64,000 nucleotides of DNA from Candidatus Odyssella thessalonicensis L13 (GTDB lineage Bacteria; Pseudomonadota; Alphaproteobacteria; Paracaedibacterales; Paracaedibacteraceae): positions 248,001 through 312,000 of the forward strand of contig NZ_AEWF01000004.1 in assembly GCF_000190415.1 (NCBI RefSeq), read 5' to 3'. This document shows, one piece after another, positions 56,033 through 64,000 of the stretch. Both the position numbers and the translations under genes were made by a program. The stretch's first letter is position 1. Each line of letters begins with the position of its first letter. Below the pieces are notes generated by a model. The model saw nothing but the letters and a program-made list of their open reading frames with translations. It was not told the DNA's origin and searched no databases.

Positions 56033-57031
56033 ATGCAGCGAGTTCTATCGGGTGTCAGACCAACTGGCGGGATACATTTAGGTAATTACTTAGGCGCCAT
56101 TCGTAACTGGGTTGCGATGCAGCACCAGGCCCAGGAAAGCTTATTTTGCATCGTTGATATGCATGCATTAACAACCTTGGAGGGCACTGATGATCTGGCC
56201 GAAAATACCTATACCATTGCAGCTGCTTATCTGGCCGCAGGAATTGATCCAGCTAAGGCTTCAATCTTTGCTCAAAGCCATGTCCCCGCCCATACAGAAT
56301 TAGCTTGGCTATTTAGCTGCCTGACCCCTTTGGGATGGTTAAATCGCATGACGCAGTTCAAAGAGAAAGCCGGTAAACATAAAGAAATGGCCTGCCTGGG
56401 GCTTTATGCCTATCCGGTACTCATGGCAGCGGATATTTTATTGTATAAGGCCACCCATGTGCCTGTCGGCGAAGACCAGAAACAGCATTTGGAGCTTGCC
56501 CGTGATATCGCTGGCGCCTTTAACCGTCGCTTTGGCGAGGGGTTGTTGCCTATTCCTGAACCCATGATCCTGGGGGCAGCGACCAGGGTTATGAGTTTGC
56601 GCGATGGGTCTTCTAAGATGAGTAAGTCCGATATCTCTGAGTACTCGCGGATCGAATTAATGGATTCGGCCGATACCATTGCCCTTAAGATCCGTAAGGC
56701 TAAAACGGATATGGAGCCGCTTCCAGAGAAGTTTAGTGATCTCGAAGGCCGCCCCGAGGCTCAAAACCTGGTCAATATCTTTGCAACATTAGCTGAAATC
56801 ACCCCCGATGCTGTCTGTCAACAGTTTGTTGGCTCTAACTTTGCGCCATTCAAGCAGCAATTAGCCGATTTGATGGTGGCAACAATTGTGCCCATTGGGG
56901 AGCAGATGCGTCAATACTTGGCTGATAAAGCGACCTTGCACGCGACTTTGCAGGCGGGGGCACGCCGGGCTAATGAGTTAGCGCATCTGCATATGAATGA
57001 TATCCGTCGCGCCATTGGCATGATTCAGTAA
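56033..57031 (+). CDS. trpS: Tryptophanyl-tRNA synthetase
   Basis: Class I synthetase charging tRNA-Trp. 332 residues, normal bacterial length. The HIGH-type motif is GGIHLGNYLGA near residue 15, MAADILLYKATHVPVGEDQKQH contains the Trp pocket, and KMSKS appears near 198. ATG 56033 follows TTAGGAAG. It is preceded by an unusual array of palindromes and by the divergent mutS. After its stop a long T-rich stretch (57041-57054) lacks a clear stem. Confidence 0.96.
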   Translation: MQRVLSGVRPTGGIHLGNYLGAIRNWVAMQHQAQESLFCIVDMHALTTLEGTDDLAENTYTIAAAYLAAGIDPAKASIFAQSHVPAHTELAWLFSCLTPLGWLNRMTQFKEKAGKHKEMACLGLYAYPVLMAADILLYKATHVPVGEDQKQHLELARDIAGAFNRRFGEGLLPIPEPMILGAATRVMSLRDGSSKMSKSDISEYSRIELMDSADTIALKIRKAKTDMEPLPEKFSDLEGRPEAQNLVNIFATLAEITPDAVCQQFVGSNFAPFKQQLADLMVATIVPIGEQMRQYLADKATLHATLQAGARRANELAHLHMNDIRRAIGMIQ

Positions 57032-57330
57032 AAGAGTAATTTTATTTTTTTTTGGGCTGGAGGTAGAACAAGTCAGTTAGAAATTTTAGGCCAGAGGCAC
57101 GCTGCTCTGCCTTAATCCCGGAGAGCTTAATATCGGAAAAGCATAATTAGTGCTCCTAAACTGAAGATTTTAAACAATAAAAACACGCTACGAAAATTTT
57201 TTTATGAAATCTATTGATCTATAAGTTTAAAATTGGCTACTATCACAAAGAGTAAAAAATTACCTGGTAGTTTATAAAACTGCAAATTGACACCGGTAGT
57301 TATTGTTCCTTTTGTTTATGGGAGGTATCC
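57032..57330. other. Spacer between trpS and the MFS gene
   Basis: About 300 AT-rich bases with a poly-T tract just after trpS. No gene or strong hairpin seen; the MFS promoter is expected on the right. Confidence 0.35.
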
Positions 57331-58686
57331 ATGGCCCAAGCACATCAAAAATCAGATGCGTCTAAATTGCCAGTTGAATCACCTCCGCAGTTATCCAACC
57401 TTAATTCCTGTTTGCCCCAGGATTTTTTTTTATCTAAAGCCATGAAAACTACACATAAAGAAAAAAAATCAATCCCTTCCACCGTTTGGATGATTGGATT
57501 GATTATGTGCCTCATCAATATTTCCTATATTGTTATCTATAGCTTATCGGCCTTGTATTTAAATACATCGCTGGGCGTGGATATCCGGTTGATTGGTATC
57601 TTGGAAGGAAGCGCTGAAGCCATATCCTTTATTATGAAATTGTTTGCAGGTGTGATCAGTGACTATTTTCGCCGCCGTAAACCTATTATGGTGATCGGAT
57701 ATTTTATGACAGTTATCAGCAAGCCAATGATGGCTATTTCTGCTAACTTTTATAATGTCTTTGCCGCCAGACTGCTAGAGCGAATTGGCAATGGGATTCA
57801 AGCAACACCACGTGATGCAATTGTCGGTGATGTGGCACCTGTTGAACAGCGAGGCGCCAGTTTTGGTCTAATGCGCTCCTTAGGAACCGCTGGTTCCTTC
57901 TTGGGAGGCGGTCTTGGATTCTTGGCCATGTGGTATACCGCCAATAACTTTCAACAAGTCTTTTGGCTGGCTTCTATTCCGGCCGTTGTCGCCTTTACGT
58001 TGCTGGTAATCTATATTAAAGAGCCGCAAACTCACATCGATAATGATGGCAAGGTGGTTGCGCTGAAAAAGTCGCGTCGACCAATTAAAATGGCGGATCT
58101 TTTGTCCTTAGGAAAGAATTACTGGACCTTAATGATTATTGTATTCATTTTTATGTCGGCTAGATTTAGTGAAACTTTAATGGTTCTTTATTCTCATAAT
58201 AGCTTTGGTCTTGATAAGACGTATGCTCCTTTAATTATGAGCTTATACAACTTAACTTATAGCTTTTCTTCTTATCCAAGTGGCGTATTAGCTGATAAAT
58301 ATGGCCGTAAATCAGTTATGATTTTCGGAACAGCAGCTTTAGTCTTGTCGGATTTCTTTATGTATACTGCTTCAGGGTTACCGACCTTCTTTGTTGGTGT
58401 CATGATCTGGGGAATTCAATTAGGCATAGTCCATAATATGTTTGTTTCATTGATTACCGATTATGCTCATGAAGACGTACGGGGAACCGCAATTGGAACT
58501 TACTATTTAATTGCTGCTATTGGTTCTTTTGCTGCTGGAGCTGGCGGGGGATTTGTTTCCCATTACTTTGGGATTCAAACGATTTTCCTAGGCAGCTTGC
58601 TGATAGGACTTTCAGCTTTAGGAGCAATGATGGTGTTGTTGCCGTGGGGTAAAAAACCTGTGGTAATTTCGGCTAAAACCCAGTAG
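57331..58686 (+). CDS. MFS transporter
   Basis: 451 residues with about 12 membrane helices. Begins at ATG 57331 behind a strong GGGAGG site, with a polar tail of about 50 residues before the first helix (VWMIGLIMCLINISYIVIYS); internal ATG at about residue 38 is an alternative. The loop 2-3 motif (GVISDYFRRRKPIMVIGY) and the matching second-half motif (GVLADKYGRKSVMIFG) are the MFS signatures. The long helix 4-5 phrase RIGNGIQATPRDAIVGDVAP is typical of a subgroup common in host-associated bacteria. Substrate unknown. trcR follows 50 bases downstream and may be co-transcribed. Confidence 0.86.
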   Translation: MAQAHQKSDASKLPVESPPQLSNLNSCLPQDFFLSKAMKTTHKEKKSIPSTVWMIGLIMCLINISYIVIYSLSALYLNTSLGVDIRLIGILEGSAEAISFIMKLFAGVISDYFRRRKPIMVIGYFMTVISKPMMAISANFYNVFAARLLERIGNGIQATPRDAIVGDVAPVEQRGASFGLMRSLGTAGSFLGGGLGFLAMWYTANNFQQVFWLASIPAVVAFTLLVIYIKEPQTHIDNDGKVVALKKSRRPIKMADLLSLGKNYWTLMIIVFIFMSARFSETLMVLYSHNSFGLDKTYAPLIMSLYNLTYSFSSYPSGVLADKYGRKSVMIFGTAALVLSDFFMYTASGLPTFFVGVMIWGIQLGIVHNMFVSLITDYAHEDVRGTAIGTYYLIAAIGSFAAGAGGGFVSHYFGIQTIFLGSLLIGLSALGAMMVLLPWGKKPVVISAKTQ

Positions 58687-58736
58687 AACTGATAATAAGT
58701 TTGAAATAATAATGACTTAAATTGTGGAGAGAGAGT

Positions 58737-59318
58737 ATGACTGCCCCACTAATGCCAAAAGCGACAGCTATTTGGCTAGTTGAAAATACAAGGCTAACCT
58801 TTGATCAGATTGCAACATTCTGTGAGTTGCATATTCTGGAGGTTCAAGCTATTGCGGATGGTGAATCCGGAACGAATATGATTGGCTTGAACCCAATCAC
58901 AAGTGGACAATTATCGGAAGAAGAAATCAAGCGCTGCGAAGAAAATCCTAATGCGCGCTTAATGCTTAACCCAATTGTTACTGCTGATAGTGTTCTTGGA
59001 AAGAAAACGCGTAAGTATACACCTGTTTCAAAACGGCAAGATCGTCCAGACGCAATTGCATGGCTGGTTAAGTTCCATCCTGAACTGCCTGATGTGGCAA
59101 TTGCCCGTTTATTGGGAACGACCAAAAATATGATCAACTCGGTTCGATCAAAAACCCACTGGAATAGTCAGAATATTAAACCGCGTAGTCCGGTTCATTT
59201 AGGGCTCTGCCGACAAGTGGAACTAGATGCTGCGATTGCAAAAGCTTTAAAAGATGCTCCAAGAACGGATGCAGCTTTCGGGGAAGCTAATCCTTCAGAA
59301 GACGAGCATAATGCTTAA
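58737..59318 (+). CDS. trcR: Cell cycle transcriptional regulator TrcR (DUF1013)
   Basis: 193 residues from ATG 58737 (GGAGAGAG before it; a TTG at 58722 is less likely). The family is confined mainly to alphaproteobacteria. Characteristic phrases are MPKATAIWLVENTRLTFDQIA, IGLNPITSGQLSEEEI, KYTPVSKRQDRPDAIAWLVK and RLLGTTKNMINSVRSKTHWN. The paired WLV...LTFDQIA and WLVK...IARLLGTT segments look like two helix-turn-helix-like repeats. It is thought to act in cell-cycle transcription. Its presence supports the alphaproteobacterial assignment of the window. Confidence 0.9.
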   Translation: MTAPLMPKATAIWLVENTRLTFDQIATFCELHILEVQAIADGESGTNMIGLNPITSGQLSEEEIKRCEENPNARLMLNPIVTADSVLGKKTRKYTPVSKRQDRPDAIAWLVKFHPELPDVAIARLLGTTKNMINSVRSKTHWNSQNIKPRSPVHLGLCRQVELDAAIAKALKDAPRTDAAFGEANPSEDEHNA

Positions 59319-59354
59319 ATTATAATTGCAGCTCAATATTTTTCTAAGATTTTA

Positions 59355-59384
59355 ACAATAAAGTGATCTTTTTCACTTTATTGT
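59355..59384. terminator. 12-bp inverted repeat after trcR
   Basis: ACAATAAAGTGA (59355-59366) and TCACTTTATTGT (59373-59384) are perfect inverted copies around a six-base loop, 37 bases after the trcR stop. The stem is AT-rich and no T run follows, so it is either a weak terminator or a binding site. Confidence 0.5.
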
Positions 59385-59518
59385 GAAGATTTTAAAATTG
59401 TATAGAGCAATGCAAATACTATAATAAAGAATTAAAGGCAGATGCCAGACTAGTCCTTTAAGAACACCTTAAGAAACGGATAATCGTTTCTAACCATAAC
59501 TGCATAATAAGAGGAAAA

Positions 59519-60919
59519 ATGATGACGATTCTCACTCCTACACTCATGTCAGGTAAAGAAGTCTACCCACTTGTTGAAGGGGGTAAAGGGATTGCTGTAT
59601 CGACGGGCCAAAGCGCAGGTGCGTGGGCGGCGGCAGGTGGAATCGGAACTTTTTCAGCAGTTAATGCCGATGCTTATGATGCCCAAGGAAATCTTATTCC
59701 TGTCTTTTATAATGGTCGCACCCGCCGTGAGCGTCATCATGAATTGATATCTTATGCCATTAAGGGCGGTATTAGCCAAGCCAAAGTGGCCCATGAGATG
59801 GCAAACGGTAATGGGCGTATCCATATGAATGTACTGTGGGAAATGGGGGCAGTAGAGCCGATCCTGCATGGTATTCTCTCACAGGTCAAAGAACTCGTCC
59901 ACGGCGTCACTTGTGGGGCAGGTATGCCGTATAAGCTAGCTGAAATCTGCAGTCATTATCGAGTTTTCTATTACCCTATTGTTTCATCTGCTCGAGCTTT
60001 TTCGATATTATGGAAGCGGGCCTATAACCGCTTTACAGAGTATTTAGGGGGGATCGTGTATGAAGATCCTTGGCTTGCAGGTGGGCATAATGGCTTATCC
60101 AATACTGAAAATCCTGCTATCCCTGAGCCACCGTATGATCGGGTGCGTGAGCTGCGAAAAGCTATGGTGGAGGTCGGTATGGCCGCTACTCCCATTATCA
60201 TGGCGGGCGGTGTCTGGTGGTTAAGTGAGTGGCAAGATTGGATAAATAACCCAGAAATTGGGCCCATTGCTTTTCAATTTGGAACGCGCCCCTTGTTAAC
60301 TCAGGAAAGTACCATTTCACCTGCTTGGAAACAGAAACTCTTAACTTTGAAAGAGGGCGATATTTATCTTAATAAATTTAGTCCCACGGGCTTTTATTCT
60401 TCGGCGGTAGAAAATAGTTTTCTGCGCGATCTAAAGGGACGGTCTGAACGACAAATTCCCTTTACCAGTGAAGCCGTCGGGGATCATACCGAATCATTAG
60501 CAATCGGTGCGCGCGGGCGAGTGGTTTATGTAACGGCCCACGATAAAGAAAGCGCTCTTAAGTGGATTCATCAAGGTTTTACGCAGGCAATGCGAACGCC
60601 CGATTCTACTTTAGTCTTTGTAACCCCGGAATCGGAACAAACTATTTTAAGGGATCAAATTGATTGTATGGGATGTTTATCCGCCTGTAAGTTTAGCAAC
60701 TGGGCCCAAAATGAAGCCGGAACCACGGGCCGTAAAGCGGATCCGCGTTCTTTCTGTATCCAAAAAACCCTCCAATCAGTTAGCCATGGCGGGGATCCGG
60801 AACATGAGTTACTATTTTCGGGACATCAAGCTTATCGTTTTGCAACAGATCCGTTCTATGCAAATGGCAATATCCCAACTGTTAAACAACTGGTGGATCG
60901 AATTTTGACGGGATATTAA
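59519..60919 (+). CDS. Nitronate monooxygenase-like flavin oxidoreductase
   Basis: FMN-dependent TIM-barrel protein of the 2-nitropropane dioxygenase family. 466 residues; longer than classical nitronate monooxygenases (about 350) because of a C-terminal part with DCMGCLSACKFSNW, a Cys-rich motif that might bind a metal or cluster. The FMN-barrel part has QSAGAWAAAGGIGTFSAV, HGVTCGAGMPYKLAE and ATPIIMAGGVWW. Preceded by GAGGAAAA and ATG-ATG. This long form occurs in alphaproteobacteria and its substrate is unproven. It ends in TAATG with the next gene, so translation of the two is coupled. Confidence 0.82.
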   Translation: MMTILTPTLMSGKEVYPLVEGGKGIAVSTGQSAGAWAAAGGIGTFSAVNADAYDAQGNLIPVFYNGRTRRERHHELISYAIKGGISQAKVAHEMANGNGRIHMNVLWEMGAVEPILHGILSQVKELVHGVTCGAGMPYKLAEICSHYRVFYYPIVSSARAFSILWKRAYNRFTEYLGGIVYEDPWLAGGHNGLSNTENPAIPEPPYDRVRELRKAMVEVGMAATPIIMAGGVWWLSEWQDWINNPEIGPIAFQFGTRPLLTQESTISPAWKQKLLTLKEGDIYLNKFSPTGFYSSAVENSFLRDLKGRSERQIPFTSEAVGDHTESLAIGARGRVVYVTAHDKESALKWIHQGFTQAMRTPDSTLVFVTPESEQTILRDQIDCMGCLSACKFSNWAQNEAGTTGRKADPRSFCIQKTLQSVSHGGDPEHELLFSGHQAYRFATDPFYANGNIPTVKQLVDRILTGY

Positions 60920-61854
60920 TGGTGACAATTGCCTCTTTTTCTCCGGAAGTTCTCTCTCAGGCCTGTGAATTATTATCATCAGGTGATGTAGTCGCTATTC
61001 CCACTGAAACTGTGTATGGTTTAGCAGCAGATGCCACTAATGATAAAGCGGTGGCTAAAATATATGCAATAAAACAGCGTCCTGAATTTAACCCTTTAAT
61101 TATTCACTGCCATAGTGCGCAACAAGCCAAAAGCTATGTTCAATTTGATAAACGCGCTGAAAAGCTAGCTGATGCTTTCTGGCCAGGTCCAATTACTTTT
61201 GTCTTAAAACGTTATCCAGATTCGGCAATCTCCTTTCTAGCCAGTAGTGGCCTTGAGACCTTAGCGGTACGCATTCCTGCCCATCCCGTTGCTCAAGCAT
61301 TAATCAAGGCTTACTCAAAACCTTTAGCGGCCCCCAGTGCGAATTTATCGCAAACTATTTCTCCCACATCGGCAATTGATGTGCAAGCCTCCTTAGGGAA
61401 TCGGGTGCCTCTGATTATCGATGGTGGACAAACCCGCGTTGGCGTGGAATCCACAATTATTGATCTGACGGAAGCAATTCCTCATATATTGCGACCCGGG
61501 GGAATCTCCGTTGAACAGATACAAGCTGTGATTGGTACGGTCGATTTATCTAGACGCGCCGGAATAAAGGCTCCCGGTATGATGGCGCGCCATTATGCCC
61601 CTTCAGTGCCGATGCGTCTTAATGCAGCCGCCCCCTTGAAGGGAGAATTATTCTTAGGCTTTGGGTCTATGGACTGTGACTATAATTTAAGCCCCTCTGG
61701 GAATCTGGAGGAAGCAGCTGCCAATTTATTTCGCATGATGCGGTTGATGGACCGGCAAAATATTGCAGGAATTGCCGTTGCTCCTATCCCTAAGCATGGA
61801 TTAGGATTGGCTATTAATGATCGATTAATGAGAGCTGCAACACGAGAGGAGTGA
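60919..61854 (+). CDS. tsaC: L-threonylcarbamoyladenylate synthase (Sua5/TsaC)
   Basis: Makes threonylcarbamoyl-AMP from threonine, bicarbonate and ATP, for the t6A modification of ANN-reading tRNAs. 311 residues, so it is the longer Sua5 form with the YrdC domain (about 10-200: [67 protein letters not shown]) plus the C-terminal Sua5 domain (from about [15 protein letters not shown]). Its ATG shares one base with the preceding stop codon. uvrA follows two bases after its own stop. Confidence 0.93.
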   Translation: MVTIASFSPEVLSQACELLSSGDVVAIPTETVYGLAADATNDKAVAKIYAIKQRPEFNPLIIHCHSAQQAKSYVQFDKRAEKLADAFWPGPITFVLKRYPDSAISFLASSGLETLAVRIPAHPVAQALIKAYSKPLAAPSANLSQTISPTSAIDVQASLGNRVPLIIDGGQTRVGVESTIIDLTEAIPHILRPGGISVEQIQAVIGTVDLSRRAGIKAPGMMARHYAPSVPMRLNAAAPLKGELFLGFGSMDCDYNLSPSGNLEEAAANLFRMMRLMDRQNIAGIAVAPIPKHGLGLAINDRLMRAATREE

Positions 61855-61856
61855 GT

Positions 61857-64000
61857 ATGACCTCCATAATTTCTATTCGCGGAGCCAGAGAGCACAATTT
61901 AAAAAACATTAACGTTGATATACCGCGCGATAAGCTGGTGGTAATTACCGGGTTAAGTGGATCAGGCAAGTCCTCGCTGGCATTTGACACCTTGTATGCT
62001 GAAGGCCAGCGACGTTATGTTGAAAGTTTGTCGGCTTATGCACGGCAATTTCTGCAGCTTATGCAGAAACCGGATGTGGATTCAATTGAAGGGTTAAGCC
62101 CTGCTATTTCCATCGAACAAAAGACCACGTCTAAGAATCCCCGTTCTACGGTTGGCACTGTCACAGAACTTTATGATTACTTAAGGTTATTATTTGCCCG
62201 CATTGGCATTCCCTATTCACCTGCCACCGGTTTGGCAATTGAGGCCCAAACTGTTACCCAGATGGTCGATCGGATCCTAAATTTACCGGAAAAGACTCGT
62301 CTGATGCTGCTGGCTCCTATTGTACGTGGACGAAAAGGCGAGTATAAAAAAGAGATCCTAGAGCTACGCAAAAAAGGCTTTCAACGCATTCGTATTGATG
62401 GCACGGTTTATGATATTGAAGACACTCCGGATCTTAATAAGAAGGTTAAGCATGATATTGATGTGGTGGTCGATCGCATCGTGGTCAATCCTGATGTGGC
62501 CACACGCCTAGCTGACTCCTTGGAAACAGCCTTAAATCTAAGTGATGGGTTAGTGTATGTAGAAAATGTTGACACTCAAGACAGCTTTACGCTTTCGTCA
62601 AAATTTGCTTGCCCCGTATCAGGATTTACTCTTGATGAAATCGAACCCCGTTTATTTTCTTTCAATTCCCCCCATGGGGCTTGTCCCACCTGTGATGGGT
62701 TAGGGGTTCAGATCAATTTTGACCCTCGTTTAGTGGTGCCTAACCCTCATCTGAGCTTGCGGCAAGGCGCGATTGCTCCTTGGTCAACCTCTGATAATAC
62801 GAGTAAGCGCGCCGCTTATGTTTATGAGTGGTATATGCAGACCTTAGCGGCCGTGGCTGAGCATTTTGGGGGCGATATGGATACTCCCTTTGCCGACCTG
62901 AGTGAGGCATTGCAGAAAGCGCTTTTGCATGGTTCAGGGCGCCAAGAGATTCCTATGCTTTACGATGATGGGGTTCGCCGTTTTAAAGCAAGTAAACCGT
63001 TTGAAGGTGTGATTCCCAATCTAGAGCGGCGTTGGAAAGAAACAGAAAGTGATTGGATGCGAGAGGAGCTGTCTAAGTACCAAACGGCAATTGCTTGCCA
63101 TTCGTGTCAGGGCTATCGCTTGAAGCCTGAAGCATTGAGTGTTAAAATTGCCGGTAAGTCCATTGGCCAAGTCACCGAGCTTTCGATTCAAGACGCCGCA
63201 GAATGGTTTAAAGGCTTAGAATTAACTCAAAAACAGCAAGATATTGCCCATCGTATCCTTAAAGAGATTAATAGTCGTTTACAATTTCTAGTTAACGTCG
63301 GTTTAGATTATTTAACGTTGTCGCGCTCAAGTGGGACTTTGTCAGGCGGCGAAAGTCAGCGCATCCGCTTAGCGTCCCAGATTGGTTCTGGCCTTACGGG
63401 TGTCCTCTACGTTCTGGATGAGCCTTCCATCGGTCTGCATCAACGGGATAATGATAAGCTTCTCGATACTTTGCGGCACTTACGCGATATTGGCAATACC
63501 GTGGTGGTGGTAGAACACGATGAAGACGCAATTCGCCTGGCTGATCATGTGATCGACATGGGGCCGCGCGCAGGGGCTCACGGTGGGCAAATTATTGCGC
63601 AAGGTACTCCTCAAGATATCATGGCTAATGGTGAGAGTATAACCGGCGCTTATCTCAAGCATGAAAAGAAGATCCCGGTCCCTACTAGCCGCCGACCCGG
63701 TCACGAGAATAAAAAACTCGTGCTTAAGGGGGCGACTGTTAATAATCTAAAAAATGTAAGTATAGAAATTCCTTTAGGGACTTTTACGTGTATTACGGGT
63801 GTTTCAGGCGGTGGAAAGTCCTCGCTTACCATCGAGACTTTATATAAAGCTTTAGCCAACAAGTTAAATGGCAGCCGCGACTCAGCTGGCAATTATACAG
63901 AGTTGCAAGGTATTGAACATCTAGATAAGGTAATCGATATTGATCAGTCGCCGATTGGCCGCACCCCCCGATCCAACCCTGCTACTTATATTGGGTGTTT
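61857..64000 (+). CDS. uvrA: Excinuclease ABC subunit A, 3' end outside the window
   Basis: Damage-recognition ATPase of nucleotide excision repair. ATG 61857 follows GAGAGGAG at the end of tsaC. About 714 of roughly 950 expected residues are visible. Walker A of the first ATPase is [20 protein letters not shown], and the signature of that half is [17 protein letters not shown] with Walker [12 protein letters not shown]. The second ATPase begins [16 protein letters not shown]. The first zinc site reads FACPVSGF...[10 protein letters not shown], where one Cys of the usual pair is Ser; I recall this change in other alphaproteobacteria but cannot verify it. The frame is open to the last base. 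Confidence 0.96.
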   Translation, partial: MTSIISIRGAREHNLKNINVDIPRDKLVVITGLSGSGKSSLAFDTLYAEGQRRYVESLSAYARQFLQLMQKPDVDSIEGLSPAISIEQKTTSKNPRSTVGTVTELYDYLRLLFARIGIPYSPATGLAIEAQTVTQMVDRILNLPEKTRLMLLAPIVRGRKGEYKKEILELRKKGFQRIRIDGTVYDIEDTPDLNKKVKHDIDVVVDRIVVNPDVATRLADSLETALNLSDGLVYVENVDTQDSFTLSSKFACPVSGFTLDEIEPRLFSFNSPHGACPTCDGLGVQINFDPRLVVPNPHLSLRQGAIAPWSTSDNTSKRAAYVYEWYMQTLAAVAEHFGGDMDTPFADLSEALQKALLHGSGRQEIPMLYDDGVRRFKASKPFEGVIPNLERRWKETESDWMREELSKYQTAIACHSCQGYRLKPEALSVKIAGKSIGQVTELSIQDAAEWFKGLELTQKQQDIAHRILKEINSRLQFLVNVGLDYLTLSRSSGTLSGGESQRIRLASQIGSGLTGVLYVLDEPSIGLHQRDNDKLLDTLRHLRDIGNTVVVVEHDEDAIRLADHVIDMGPRAGAHGGQIIAQGTPQDIMANGESITGAYLKHEKKIPVPTSRRPGHENKKLVLKGATVNNLKNVSIEIPLGTFTCITGVSGGGKSSLTIETLYKALANKLNGSRDSAGNYTELQGIEHLDKVIDIDQSPIGRTPRSNPATYIGC

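Overview
The window looks like a chromosomal segment of a host-associated alphaproteobacterium, most likely of the Holosporales / Paracaedibacter-Odyssella type. This is inferred from the gene content: a DUF1013/TrcR cell-cycle regulator, a 1598-residue NAD-dependent glutamate dehydrogenase, a CGFS glutaredoxin next to bolA, an efp-suhB pair, an RMD1/DUF155 protein, and several exported lineage-specific proteins, one of which has ankyrin repeats. Base composition is moderately AT-rich and fairly even. No phage, transposon, integrase or CRISPR array is visible.

Layout. 0-2.2 kb: a gene cut by the left edge, a proline-rich exported protein and a lipoprotein. 2.3-4.8 kb: class I aldolase, efp and suhB. 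4.9-10.2 kb: a small membrane protein and a very large exported protein with HAD, kinase-like, Nudix and ankyrin modules, whose frame is broken near its start. 10.3-21.3 kb: two orphan PAS histidine kinases flanking a SNF2 helicase, a degenerate purC homologue, bolA, grxD and gyrB. 21.3-25.7 kb: glmM with a sugar transferase, then small exported or membrane proteins. 26.2-29.6 kb: a frameshifted ubiE, dut, an SH3 protein and znuCB. 29.6-34.6 kb: tRNA-Gly(GCC) and the giant GDH. 35-45 kb: an exported unknown, a VOC protein, an APC permease, a GNAT, acnA, an RMD1 protein, a family-4 uracil-DNA glycosylase and ETF-QO. 45.4-51 kb: an HME-RND metal efflux pair and an exported Nudix protein. 51-64 kb: ispE, pal, mutS, trpS, an MFS carrier, trcR, a nitronate monooxygenase-like enzyme, a Sua5/TsaC enzyme and uvrA, which runs off the right edge.

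How it fits together. The housekeeping genes point to energy from glutamate and the TCA cycle (GDH, aconitase, ETF-QO), DNA upkeep (mutS, uvrA, udg, dut, gyrB), translation (efp, trpS, Sua5) and envelope synthesis (glmM, pal, ispE). Between them sit at least six exported proteins of unknown or eukaryote-like character, as expected of an intracellular symbiont or pathogen.

The strongest leads are: the frame-broken HAD/kinase/Nudix/ankyrin protein; a PurC homologue that has lost several expected catalytic residues and sits directly against bolA-grxD; three palindromes at 31-32 bp spacing just before trpS; and a second exported Nudix protein. Two independent single-base frame breaks, in the large protein and in ubiE, mean that assembly error must be excluded before either is read as biology.
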